From Argopecten irradians (lineage: Eukaryota > Mollusca > Bivalvia > Pectinida > Pectinidae), in the NCBI RefSeq assembly GCF_041381155.1, contig NC_091135.1, positions 68,719,418 to 68,783,417 on the forward strand: DNA of 64,000 bases, written 5' to 3'. The notes below the pieces were generated by a model, which searched no databases, had not been told where the DNA came from, and saw only the letters and a list, made by a program, of their open reading frames with translations. A program made the position numbers and the translations under genes. The stretch's first letter is position 1. Every line of letters starts with the position of its first letter. Shown here in pieces: positions 1 through 10,689 of this stretch.

Positions 1-191
1 GCTGACGATGCAAGTTTAAAAACTATACATTTGAGATTTAAAACAATAATATTTTTTTCAGAAATCGTTTCAGAGATTACCCTTTGCGTTTTTAAGGATG
101 GGCAGTCGCCATTTTGTTTTAACTCTGCTTGGATAGAACACGCCTACCGGCCCTCAAATACAGCGCATCTATATTTTTGCATCGTCAGCTT
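1..191. mobile_element. Short foldback copy of a TIR DNA element (cut by window start)
   Basis: The segment opens with GCTGACGATGCAAGTTTAAA and closes with TTGCATCGTCAGC, so its ends are inverted repeats. The left ~160 bases are the reverse complement of the right end of the larger element at 7065-7972 and of the copy ending at 9782. It therefore looks like an internally deleted, non-autonomous derivative that is mostly terminal repeat. No coding capacity is seen; the short open frames here are by-products of repeat sequence. Confidence 0.6.
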
Positions 192-710
192 TACCATGGA
201 ATTTGCAAACGTGCGGTTAAAAGGAACTCAGGTCTGGTTCCTATTTTTGGTATAATCTTAAACGGATCTGGGACCTGGTTTTCGGCTCCGTTTAAAGAAA
301 TCGACGATATATTGAATTTAACTGTGATTACATGTTCTTGAAGGTTCAGAAGACTATTCCTGTAAAAAAACTAAAACACTGACACATCAGAAAATGTCGA
401 ACATTACGAATAGAAAAAGTAATATCTTGAAAATGGAATACTCGAAAATGACTGATGATAGTATAGTTCAAAAGATCCCAGAGAATTATCGGCGCCTACC
501 AAAGTATTATATATTTCTGAAAATGGAAAGAGTGATCTTTTCTCTGTTTTTTTAACAGTAAATATCAAACTACAAGATGGCTGCCACTTGGCCATCTTGT
601 TGAATTTGTTTGAACGAGTTTTATGGCCCATCGACAACTAATGTCCTTCAGAGCAATTGTTTTGATAGATCTATCCAAAAATACCATATGTACAAGATCC
701 TAAGGGAAAT
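192..710 (+). repeat. Dispersed repeat, direct copy of 9783-10320
   Basis: After the TIR element the sequence (TTTACCATGGAATTTGCAAA, then the ACTCAGGTCTGGTTCC block, then a segment with CCCATCGACAACTAATGTCC) runs parallel to 9783-10320 almost base for base. Both copies end at the same CTAAGGGAAAT. A shorter relative of the CCCATCGACAACTAA block lies near 16105-16160. No gene is seen. The copy continues into the palindromic array at 711 here but into unrelated sequence at 10321, so 710/711 is a true junction. Confidence 0.7.
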
Positions 711-3250
711 CGGGAGGCTGAAGTTGGTTCCGAGTTCCGAGTTCCGAGTTCCGTTTAAGAAATTTTTCTATCATTTTAGATAAAATCATTCAATATGCCT
801 AAGACATATGAATAATGTTGCCTGTTGTCATTTTTCATGGGTTACTAGTGGCAAATCCACTTTAATTTAGTTTTCGATCGACATCCATTTCCCAGTTCCG
901 TTTAAGTAAAACGGAACTCGGAACCAGTTCCGAGTTCCGTTTAAGGAAATTTTCTATCATTTTTTAGATAAAATCATTCAATATGCCAAAGACATATGAG
1001 AAATGTTGCCTGTTGTCTTTTTTAATGGATAAATATTGGTAAATCTACTTTAATTTAGTTTACGATCGACTTCCATTTCCGAGTTCAGTTTAAGTAAAAC
1101 GAGTTCCGTTTAAGGAAATTTTCTATCATTTTAGATAAAATCATTCAATATGCCTAAGGCATATGAATAATGTTGCCTGTTGTCATTTTTCATGGGTTAC
1201 TAGTGGCAAATCCACTTTAATTTAGTTTTCGATCGACTTCCATTTCCCAGTTCCGTTTAAGTAAAACGGAACTCGGAACCAGTTCCGAGTTCCGTTTAAG
1301 AAAATTTTCTATCATTTTAGATAAAATCATTCAATATGCCTAAGACATATGAATAATGTTGCCTGTTGTCATTTTTCATGGGTTACTAGTGGCAAATCCA
1401 CTTTAATTTAGTTTTCGATCGACTTCCATTTCCCAGTTCCGTTTAAGTAAAACGGAACTCGGAACCAGTTCCGAGTTCCATTTAAGGAAATTTTCTATCA
1501 TTTTAGATAAAATCATTCAATATGCCTAAGACATATGAATAATGTTGCCTGTTGTCATTTTTCATGGGTTACCAGTGGCAAATCCACTTTAATTTAGTTT
1601 TCGATCGACATCCATTTCCCAGTTCCGTTTTAAGTAAAACGGAACTCGGAACCAGTTCCGAGTTCCGTTTAAGGAAATTTTCTATCATTTTAGATAAAAT
1701 CATTCAATATGCCAAAGACATATGTGAAATGTTGCCTGTTGTCTTTTTTAATGGATAAATATTGGTAAATTCACTTTAATTTAGTTTTCGATCGACTTCC
1801 GTTTCCCAGTTCCGTTTAAGTAAAACGGAACTCGGAACCAGTTCCGAGTTCCGTTTAAGAAAATTTTCTATCATTTTAGATAAAATCATTCAATATGCCT
1901 AAGACATATGAATAATGTTGCCTGTTGTCATTTTTCATGGGTTACTAGTGGCAAATCCACTTTAATTTAGTTTTCGATCGACTTCCATTTCCCAGTTCCG
2001 TTTAAGTAAAACGGAACTCGGAACCAGTTCCGAGTTCCATTTAAGGAAATTTTCTATCATTTTAGATAAAATCATTCAATATGCCTAAGACATATGAATG
2101 TTCCGTTTAAGTAAAACGGAACTCGGAACCAGTTCCGAGTTCCGTTTAAGGAAATTTTCTATCATTTTAGATAAAATCATTCAATATGCCAAAGACATAT
2201 GAGAAATGTTGCCTGTTGTCTTTTTTAATGGATAAATATTGGTAAATCCACTTTAATTTAGTTTACGATCGACTTCCATTTCCGAGTTCAGTTTAAGTAA
2301 AACGAGTTCCGTTTAAGGAAATTTTCTATCATTTTAGATAAAATCATTCAATATGCCTAAGACATATGAATAATGTTGCCTGTTGTCATTTTTCATGGGT
2401 TACTAGTGGCAAATCCACTTTAATTTAGTTTTCGATCGACTTCCATTTCCCAGTTCCGTTTAAGTAAAACGGAACTCGGAACCAGTTCCGAGTTCCGTTT
2501 AAGAAAATTTTCTATCATTTTAGATAAAATCATTCAATATGCCTAAGACATATGAATAATGTTGCCTGTTGTCATTTTTCATGGGTTACTAGTGGCAAAT
2601 CCACTTTAATTTAGTTTTCGATCGACTTCCATTTCCCAGTTCCGTTTAAGTAAAACGGAACTCGGAACCAGTTCCGAGTTCCATTTAAGGAAATTTTCTA
2701 TCATTTTAGATAAAATCATTCAATATGCCTCAGACATATGAATAATGTTGCCTGTTGTCATTTTTCATGGATTAATATTGGCAAATCCACTTTAATTTAG
2801 TTTTCGATCAACTCCTATTTCCCAGTTCCGTTTAAGTAAAACGGAACTCGGAACCAGTTCGGTGTTCCGTTTAAGGAAATTTTCCCTCTATTTAGATAAA
2901 ATCATTCTATATGCCTAAGACATATGAGAAATGTTGCCTGTTGTCTTTTTTCATGGGTACTAGTGATGAATCCACTTTAATTCAGTTTTCGATCAACTCC
3001 TATTTCCCAGTTCCGTTTAAGAACCAGTTCCGAGTTCCGTTTAAGGGAATTCTCTATCATTTTAAATGAAAACAGTCAATGTGCTTTGGACATATTAGAA
3101 ATGTTGTCTGTTGGCTTTTTTCATTGATTACTATTGGTAGATCCACATTGATTTAGTTTTCGATCGACTTCCAGTTCCGAGTTCCGTTTAAGCAAAATGG
3201 AACTAGGAACCAGACCCGAGTACGTTTAACACGAATACTTTGCAACGAGC
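711..3250 (+). repeat. Left array of ~186 bp palindromic satellite
   Basis: About thirteen units of ~186 bp. Each contains a near-perfect 32 bp palindrome (arms AACGGAACTCGGAAC and GTTCCGAGTTCCGTT around two central bases), the block TTTTAGATAAAATCATTCAA, and GGTTACTAGTGGCAAATCC. Units near 2100 are shortened and those after about 2800 diverge increasingly. The outer edge starts CGGGAGGCTGAAGTTGG, which recurs inverted at the far edge of the array ending at 13034. Short open frames are present but are not conserved across units. Confidence 0.9.
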
Positions 3251-4349
3251 CGAGTTCCGTTTAATAGGTTTCCTACCTCTAATTGCATGTTTAATTACAT
3301 ATATTATATTGGAATCGAACTCTGGATTTTGCTGCAATGATACAACTCAGAATTAATCACTTTAGCACATAATGTATTTTCTGAAACATATCTAACACCC
3401 ATACCCCAGTTCCGTTTAAGCTTAGACGTAACTCGGAACTAGACCCGAGTTCCGTTTAACCTCACGCTTGCATCCTTGATCAGCTAGCGGGGTTCTGTTT
3501 ATTATTAATTCTACTTATGATAGGATGCGTAATTACAAATGTAATCAATTAATTGTAATTGAAGCATTTATCATCGATAAACAGTGGAAATCTCTATAGC
3601 GTTGAGCTTTTAAACGAAGCTGACACACAAACCTGAGTTTCTTTAAAAATTCTTTAAAATCCATTTTCTTCTGTAGGAATGAAGAAAAGTTTTAATTTAG
3701 TCTAAAGCTTCATTGGAGAGATGTGGAACCATTTTTTTTATAAACGGGGGGTTCTGAACCCAAGGACGTCAGCTACACCATTTGCATAATTTTGAATCCC
3801 CATCCAATAAAGATGCTACCATTGCAAGAAGTCTTTCATATATACATTTGAGGTGTATCAATGTAAAACCACTCTTCATGATATACAGTAATATTAACCA
3901 TACGTTTAGAATGTAAACACGCTATCTGTCCAATCTTTGTAGCCTTGACAAAAATAAGATTTGTGAACCCCGTTACCCTACCGTACCTTATCTCGTATTT
4001 GACCAGAGTAACATAGAGTGGTATCCCTTATTCTAAAATCTTTATGTAGCCATAAGAGGAAAATGACTGAGGAGGAAAGGGGATAAACTACTGTGGGACC
4101 CCATAAAGTATTACATTGTGAAAATTGGTTTTTCACTGAAAAATCTCAATTTCATTTCAGCAATACGCTGCCACAACTTTAGTATACGAAAGCGTCTTTC
4201 CGTAGTAGAGAGTCCGAAGCAAGTCAGCCTAGTCAAATGGCAAATTAACCCCGGAAGGAAAGGAATAAAAAGTGGATATACCTCCTTGTGAAAAGAGGTG
4301 CACCATTGTGAAACCTGCTCGTATACAGTTAAAAACCACAAATGTATAT
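3251..4349. other. Decayed array edge and sequence without a recognised gene
   Basis: To about 3470 isolated degenerate copies of the GAGTTCCGTTTAA motif persist, so this is the eroded inner edge of the left array. From 3470 to 4350 I see AT-rich unique-looking sequence with no supported exon, RNA gene or clear repeat. Confidence 0.5.
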
Positions 4350-6930
4350 AATGTCTACTGAGGAGGAGCAGTCAGAGACTGAGTCACCACAACCGCACCC
4401 AAGGAAATCCGCCCATCTGAATGGGAGGACATAGACAGTGAAGGTCAGTGAAAGCAGACTGACCACGTCAACCGGTAGATGATGTTATGGAACAAGGACC
4501 TATCGAGGAGAAACGACATGATAAGTGAGAATGGTAATGGCAGAGGTATCTCTAGCCCAACGAAGGCGCGAAGAGCGAATAGGCAATGCATATATATCAC
4601 TCCTCCCGCGGCATCAGGCAAGAGTAAGAAGGAACACAGTATTAAACGTTACAAACATTATGGTGCCCCCATAACACGTGTTCTATGTTCCACTGTGGAG
4701 CTAACTACTGTACCATATGCCTGTCGAGACTGAACCCCCAAATCAAGGCAGACAAAGAAATGGAAGTTTCTACCTCTGGTCTACCATGAAAAGTGCACTG
4801 GCAGTTTCTGTGCGATAGTCTGCAATACTACCAGGGAGAGGGTGGCGCTCACTAGTCAACAAGAATAAGGAAACTCGCAAGCAGCTGGGCAGAGGCCATG
4901 ACCGGATCAATCTTTCTGAAGATACACCACTCACAGAAGATCTTTCATCGTGACTGGTAGACGGCAGAAGAGGAAGACCTTATTGATCGGGCGATGCGAG
5001 CTGACATATCCGAATAAAAGCCTGTCTGAGAGAGGACTCATGAAAAAACTTCCATGAGTGAAGGTAGAGGATCTCAGGACGTGAATGTAACGTCTCGGGC
5101 CTAGGCTTGCGCAGGAGAATGATTCTGGGTGGGAAAACCAGAGAACATCCACCAGAAACGACAAGAGCTCCGGAAACCAGTGTTGTCTCGGACACAGTGG
5201 CGCTATCGGAAGGAGGGACAATGATGCTTTCGATATATAGAACCCTGTCCACCAGGTTGAATGACGGGGATACATAAGCATGCATTGACGGGACTGCATA
5301 AGCATGCAATTCCTACCAATTCAGAGATAGTGCGTCCACAGCCCAAGCCATTTGGTTTGGCACTGAGAGACAAAGGTTGGCAACTGGTTATTCAGGAAAG
5401 TGGCAAAAAGGTTTATGTGAGGCCTTTTCCAAGCATGACAAATGCCCTCGAAGATCGAAGGATTTAGCTGCCGTTCTGTTAGAACCGGCTAGTGGCGTCT
5501 GGAGAGATTATCCGCCAGATCATTCAACCTTCCTGGAAGATGCTTGTCTAAAATAGTCAACTGCATTTCCTGACAGATGGGAAGAATACGGAAATACGGA
5601 TAGCGAGGGCACAAAGGACGTGATATCGTATCTCCCTTTCTCTCTATATACGCGACATCTGTAGAGTTGTTCGTAGTCACACAAACCCCCTTGTAATGCA
5701 GAATCTTCATTTAAGCATGCAGAGCAAACAGAAAAGCCATCATCTCCAGCATGTCGTTGTGCTCTGTCAAGGTAAGCCAACAACCTTCCCATGAACGCAT
5801 CCGTGAACATGGTCATGGTTGGAGCTGGCCTACACAACGAAACCCCCTGCAGGATATTTTAAATTGCCTTTCAGAGTACACCACCGAGAAACCCCATGCG
5901 TTGATATAACACAAAACACCGAAACCAACGAATATGGACGTTGGACCAGCCGAGATGAAAGTAAGAGGCATTTTCGAATTTCTCCAAAGGTGGAAGGACA
6001 ATACCCTGAATTGTGTTGAAACGGTTTCTGAAGACAAAGTCCTGGAAGGGTACATCTCGGAGTCTTGAAGGAATGAAGCCGACTTTGATCAAACTTTTCA
6101 GGACCAGACGGGTGTTCCGCTCCAAAGAATAGATGTGAACATGTCTTCCCCGTTGTGCAGAAATCCCGTAAAAACAAGCAGCTTCTGATGGGACGCTCCC
6201 AATTTCTTGTGGATAAGAAACATTCTTGAATAGAAGCCGGATGTATAGTCTACCATAGGTACCTCCTCGACCGCACCCTTTTAAAGCGTGGTCCTTACTT
6301 CCTTCTGAATGGCAAGTGCTTTCTCTGGATCCCCCGATGGATGAAAGATGATAAACCTTGACGCAAATGGTGGATCTCGTGTGTGATTTCCTTCTAATGA
6401 CTTTGGGAGGAAGGCGAACAGCCGATCTGCTACAACAAGATGGTGACGAGGAAGATAGAGACCCTCCTAGGTGGGAAATTGTTTCCTAACCCGAAGACTC
6501 ATCTGCGGGAGAAGGAGCAGTATCTGAGTCCTCCAGAAGAGACCTTTCGTATGGAACGATCAAGGAGGGGAAAATTAATCAGGAACTTTTCTTCCTGTCC
6601 CCTTGAGGGTTTATACTCTTCTTACCCTTCCTTCTCTTCAGTACACTTGGGAGCTGAAGATCTAGCCTTCTTCTTGGGTGGTGCTGACCCCTGCGAGGTA
6701 ATGGCCTTCAATGTCTGAATTTTCTTCAAAACAAGACAGAAAGGACCGAGTCCTCATTCAAATCAGCGTGTCGCATGCGAAATCTTCGGTGTGGTTGATT
6801 TCCTCGAAAACGGCTACTGGCTGCATAAAGTATATCCCGATATGCTCTGATTCTTGGCCAGAGGTCATGCGGTTTGGCTAACCCATGCGTGCGAGATGAA
6901 GAAGAATTCGTCTTCAAAAGAGTTTAAATA
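4350..6930 (-). mobile_element. DIRS-like tyrosine-recombinase retrotransposon, broken fossil
   Basis: On the minus strand, from high to low coordinates, short stretches resemble in order: a basic Gag-like tail (about 6600-6720), the end of a reverse transcriptase (near 5870-6180, with the VLPPLEKFE block), an RNase H segment (near 5490-5840, with MFTDAFMG and HLPGRLNDLADNLSR), a linker rich in W/F/P typical of DIRS polyproteins (near 4930-5310), and the start of a tyrosine recombinase (near 4800-4950). The order fits DIRS-type elements. It is badly broken, with roughly ten or more interruptions, and no intact frame exceeds about 125 codons, so it is old and inactive. Terminal repeats were not identified, so the ends are approximate. 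Base composition is more GC-rich than the surroundings. Confidence 0.68.
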
Positions 6931-7064
6931 TGAATGACCTTGACTGTTATTCCTTGTTGGATAAGAAAACGTCAAAATTGTCCAATAAAATATTCTAATT
7001 AAACATTTGGGAATCACAATAAACGAACTCCGCTCATTGGCCAGTAAAAAGCACGTAAACTTAA

Positions 7065-7972
7065 AGCTGACAATGCAAGTTGAAAACCATGCATTTGAAA
7101 CTAAATAAATATACATGTATATATATAATGAAATATTTTTGTCGAAAATTGTTTTTGAGATATCCCCTAGTTACATTGTATAACGGTGCCGTATCCAAGA
7201 AAGTGGCAGCCATTTTTCTTTTGCTCTGCTTAGTAACCACCACTGGCCACCCCTTATAAAAAAGCACGGGACTTGACACACGTGCATCATTCTAAACATA
7301 CCTGGTCTAAGATACACATGCCGTGATATTGCAAATAACAATGTCAAACTGAAGATAAACACTGCACTCACCTGACAAGATTTCAGTGAAGAAATACATA
7401 AATGTGTTGTCAGCTAGATCCCAAAATATGTATAATACTAACTAATAAAACACTTCAATATATACAAAATTTACACTTGCATCGACACGTGTGTGTCCTT
7501 GGTAGTTGTCGCCCGTTTGTGACAGCTACGTCACGTGTATATAGCCAGTCGAGAGCATCGAGTACGATGATATACGTGGAGATTTGTGGACGGATTATCA
7601 ATTTGGATTTCTATTCACTTGTGTTGGAATTTTATTTTGTCAAGCATCTAAATGACAACTTAGAGGATTTGACATGTATTCTTGCTAAAATAAGCCCCAC
7701 ACAGATTTACAGGTAAGTGGGATTTTTACGTATAAGTAGGTGATACACAGTGGACAGCTGCTTGGTCTATATGTACATGACTGAGCGCAAGTGTGTTGAT
7801 CCATGCGCTTTATTTAGGGGCCGGTAGGCGTGTTCTATCCAAGCAGAGTTAATACAAAATGGCGACTGCCCGTCCTTAGAAACGCAAAGGGTTATCTCAG
7901 AAACGATATTTGAAAAAAAAAATATTGTTTTAAATCTCAAATGTATATTTTTTTAAACTTGCATCGTCAGCT
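7065..7972. mobile_element. Non-autonomous DNA transposon with long TIRs and TTAA flanks
   Basis: The ends are AGCTGACAATGCAAGTT and AACTTGCATCGTCAGCT, and each is bounded by TTAA (7061-7064 and 7973-7976). The similarity between the ends extends imperfectly for ~190 bp and includes an inverted pair of segments around GCTCTGCTTAGTAAC and AAGCAGAGTTAATAC. The interior holds no transposase. A second full-length relative lies at 54768-56091, and partial copies lie at 1-191 and 9455-9782. A TTAA target duplication suggests the piggyBac superfamily, but the tips do not start with the CCC typical of it, so the family is uncertain. Confidence 0.75.
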
Positions 7973-8023
7973 TTAACATGGAATTTGCAAGCATGGGGTT
8001 AAAAGGAACTCAGGTCTGGTTCC

Positions 8024-9445
8024 GTGGCTCCTAGCATTCGTCTGACGTGGCCGCGCACATAATATGAGGTTACAACAACGACAGTAGAGGCACTGGAAAG
8101 AACCATCAGCAAGTTCTTGCGAAGATGGCTAGCAGTACCCACAAGCTTTACGAGCGTTGGCCTGTACAGCTCATCAGCCAAACTACAGATCCCAATTTCA
8201 TCACTGGTTGAGGAGTTCATGGTGATTAAGGCAAGACAGGTGATGCCTGTGAGGCACTCAAAAGACGATAACATCAGATTCGCGGGCATAGAGACGAGAA
8301 CGGAGAGGAAAATGGTCTGCAAGCAACGCAGTAGAGGCAGCTGAGAGCCGCCTGAGATATCAAGGTATCGTTGGTACAACGTGCGTATGATGCCAGGGTC
8401 TGGTTACAAGTCATGTGCAGCGCTGGGGGACATCAGAAAAAGCCGGCAAGAGGAAGATGGTACAGGACAACATCAGGAAAAGGGTGGAGGAAATCAGGAA
8501 GGCCAAAGTGGTGGATATTGGGAGCCCAGGGAGCATGGACGAGGTGGGGAACTAAAGACAGAAGACTGTCTTGGTCGGACATCTGGTTTATGGAACCTTG
8601 CCGAATCCAGTTCCTGCTGAGGTCAGTTTACGACCTGCTTCCCTCGCCTACTAACCTTCATAGGTGGGGCTTGACTGAGACTCCAGACTGTCCATTGTGC
8701 AACCGACCAGGGAACCTTGCGCTTGTACTATCAGGATACAATGTCGCCCTTACGCAAGGACGCTACAGATGGCGCCATGACAAGGTGCTAAATGAACTGG
8801 CTGACATCCTGGAGAGGGAGAGGATTAGAAGCGGAAGCCTGTTAAGGGTTGTACATTCATCAACTTTGTACAAGGCGGGAAGGGAGGACACACTTCTTCA
8901 ACTGTTCACCAGGGGGGTATCCTTGACGGCGCACAGAACTGGGAGATGAGGGTCGATCTAGACAGAAGACTGGTATCCCCCGAAATCATCCAGACCAATC
9001 TGCGTCCAGATATCCTCATATGGTCAACGCAGGGAAAGAAAATGGTCACTGTGGAATTGACAGTTCCATGGGAAGAAAGATGTGAGGAGGCATTTGAGCG
9101 AAAGAAGGGGAAGTATGAAGAATGTGTAGGAGACATCGGGGCCCTAGGGTGGAGATAGGATGCAGAGGATTACCTGCACATTCCACATGAAGCATGTTTG
9201 CAGCACTGGGTGTGAAGGGCAGAGACAGAAAATCAGCAGTGGACCGACTGTCAAGAACAGCAGAGAAGTCGTCCAGCTGGCTGTGGTGGAGACGACAACA
9301 CATGAGCTGGACACTATCCACAGACGGGCAGTGATTTGGCCAACCTTTGTCGACTCGCCATCTTGGGGACGTTCAAAGTCGAAACGTTCAAGGAAAGGTG
9401 GACCTGGCTGATGACGTCTGTGGAGCTGCAATCCAGGGATTGTAT
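8024..9445 (+). mobile_element. RLE-type (R2-like) LINE, 5'-truncated 3' end
   Basis: Frames in order resemble the C-terminal part of R2-like non-LTR retrotransposon polyproteins. There is a post-RT helical region (8117-8370, with the block KARQVMPVRHS) and a lysine-rich stretch. Next comes a zinc-binding region at about 8600-8760 with PDCPLC, then the block GRYRWRHDKVLNELAD. The restriction-like endonuclease region at 8946-9158 carries RPDILIWS and VELTVPWEERCEEAFE. Then comes the usual C-terminal tail with SSWLWWRR. The frame changes at least three times and contains stops. In the zinc region the expected His and last Cys are replaced (LALVLSGY). The RT core is missing, so this is a dead 5'-truncated copy. 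It is bracketed by direct copies of 7640-8023 and 9455-9830. Confidence 0.82.
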
Positions 9446-9782
9446 TTAGGTTATGACAAGCATCTAAATGACAACTTAGAGGATTTGACATGTATTCTTG
9501 CTAAAATAAGCCCTACACAGATTTACAGGTTAGTGGTTTTTTACGTATTAGTAGGTGATACACAGTGGACAACTGCTAGGTCTATATGTACATGATAGAG
9601 CGCAAGTGTGTCGATCCATGCGCTTTATTTAGGGGCCGGTAGGCGTTTTCTATCCAAGCAGAGTTAATACAAAATGGCGACTGCCCGTCCTTAGAAACGC
9701 AAAGGGTTGTCTCAGAAACGATATTTGAAAAAAAAATTGTTTTAAATCTCAAATATATATATTTTAACTTGCATCGTCAGCT
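9446..9782. mobile_element. Partial second copy of the TTAA/TIR DNA element
   Basis: From about 9455 the sequence repeats 7640-7972 (CAAGCATCTAAATGACAACT onward) and ends with AACTTGCATCGTCAGCT followed by TTAA at 9783-9786. The left half of the element is absent and is replaced by the LINE fragment. This means either a duplication spanning the LINE insertion or recombination between two copies. Confidence 0.7.
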
Positions 9783-10320
9783 TTAACATGGAATTTGCAA
9801 GCGTGGGGTTAAAAGGAACTCAGGTCTGGTTCCTATTTTTGATATACATGTAATCTAAAACGGAACGGGGACCTCGTTTTTGGCTCCGTTTAAGAAATCG
9901 ACGGTATATAGAATTTTACTGTGACTTTATGTTATTGAAGGTTCAGAAGACGATTCCTGTAAAAAAACTAAAACACTGACATATCAGAAAAGGCCCCGCT
10001 CAATCTACATTACGATTAGAAAATGGAATATACAATTGAAGCTATCACTCGAAAAAGATTGATGACAGTATAGTACAAAAGGTCCCAGAGAATTATCGGC
10101 GCCTACCAAAGTAGGATATATTTCTGACAATTGAAAAAGAGATCTTTTCTTTTTTTTTTAAACTGTAAATATCAAAATACAAGATGGCTGCCTCTTGGCC
10201 ATCTTGATGAATTTGCTTGAACGAGTTTTATGGCCCATCGACAACTAATGTCCTTCAGAGCCATTGTTTTAATAGATCTATCCAAAAACGTCATATGCAC
10301 AACAAGATCCTAAGGGAAAT
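9783..10320 (+). repeat. Dispersed repeat, direct copy of 192-710
   Basis: It carries the same blocks in the same order as 192-710, ending at CTAAGGGAAAT, with scattered substitutions and small indels. No gene is seen. It serves as a natural comparison for the junction at 710/711. Confidence 0.7.
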
Positions 10321-10680
10321 CTACCTATAAAATTTGAGACCGATCCAGTTGGTACTTTCTAAGATAAAAGGGTAACAATTTTCAACTATCAAAATCCTAA
10401 ATATATGCTTATCGGCCATCATGTTGACCAATTGGTCCCAAAATGCAGTATACAAAACATGGGCGCCGGGGTAACCTACAAATGAAATTTGAAACAGTTC
10501 CTTGTCTTTTGATAAATAGTGGTAACAAAAAGAGAGACAGCCGGACGGACAGGCGGACAGACAACCATACAGACCGACGGACCGATCGACAGGCAGACGG
10601 ACAACCTGATTACTAAAAGGCACCCGTATTGCGATGCGATTATAAGCATCAGGATATTCAGTCTTTAACAGCAATGTCTA
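10321..10680. repeat. Interspersed repeat with GACGGACN-rich tract
   Basis: AT-rich sequence beginning AAAATTTGAGACCGATCC leads to a purine-rich run of GACGGACAGGCGGACAG-type repeats at about 10540-10600. This resembles a common interspersed repeat of molluscan genomes (inference from memory). There is no coding evidence; the minus-strand 117-codon frame across it follows repeat sequence. Confidence 0.45.
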
Positions 10681-10689
10681 CGCCAACAT

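Noticed and set aside
4479-4733. Plus-strand 84-codon frame
   Set aside because: It lies antisense to the DIRS-like remnant and shows no plus-strand homology.
9144-9491. Minus-strand 115-codon frame
   Set aside because: It is antisense to the endonuclease and tail region of the RLE-type LINE fragment.
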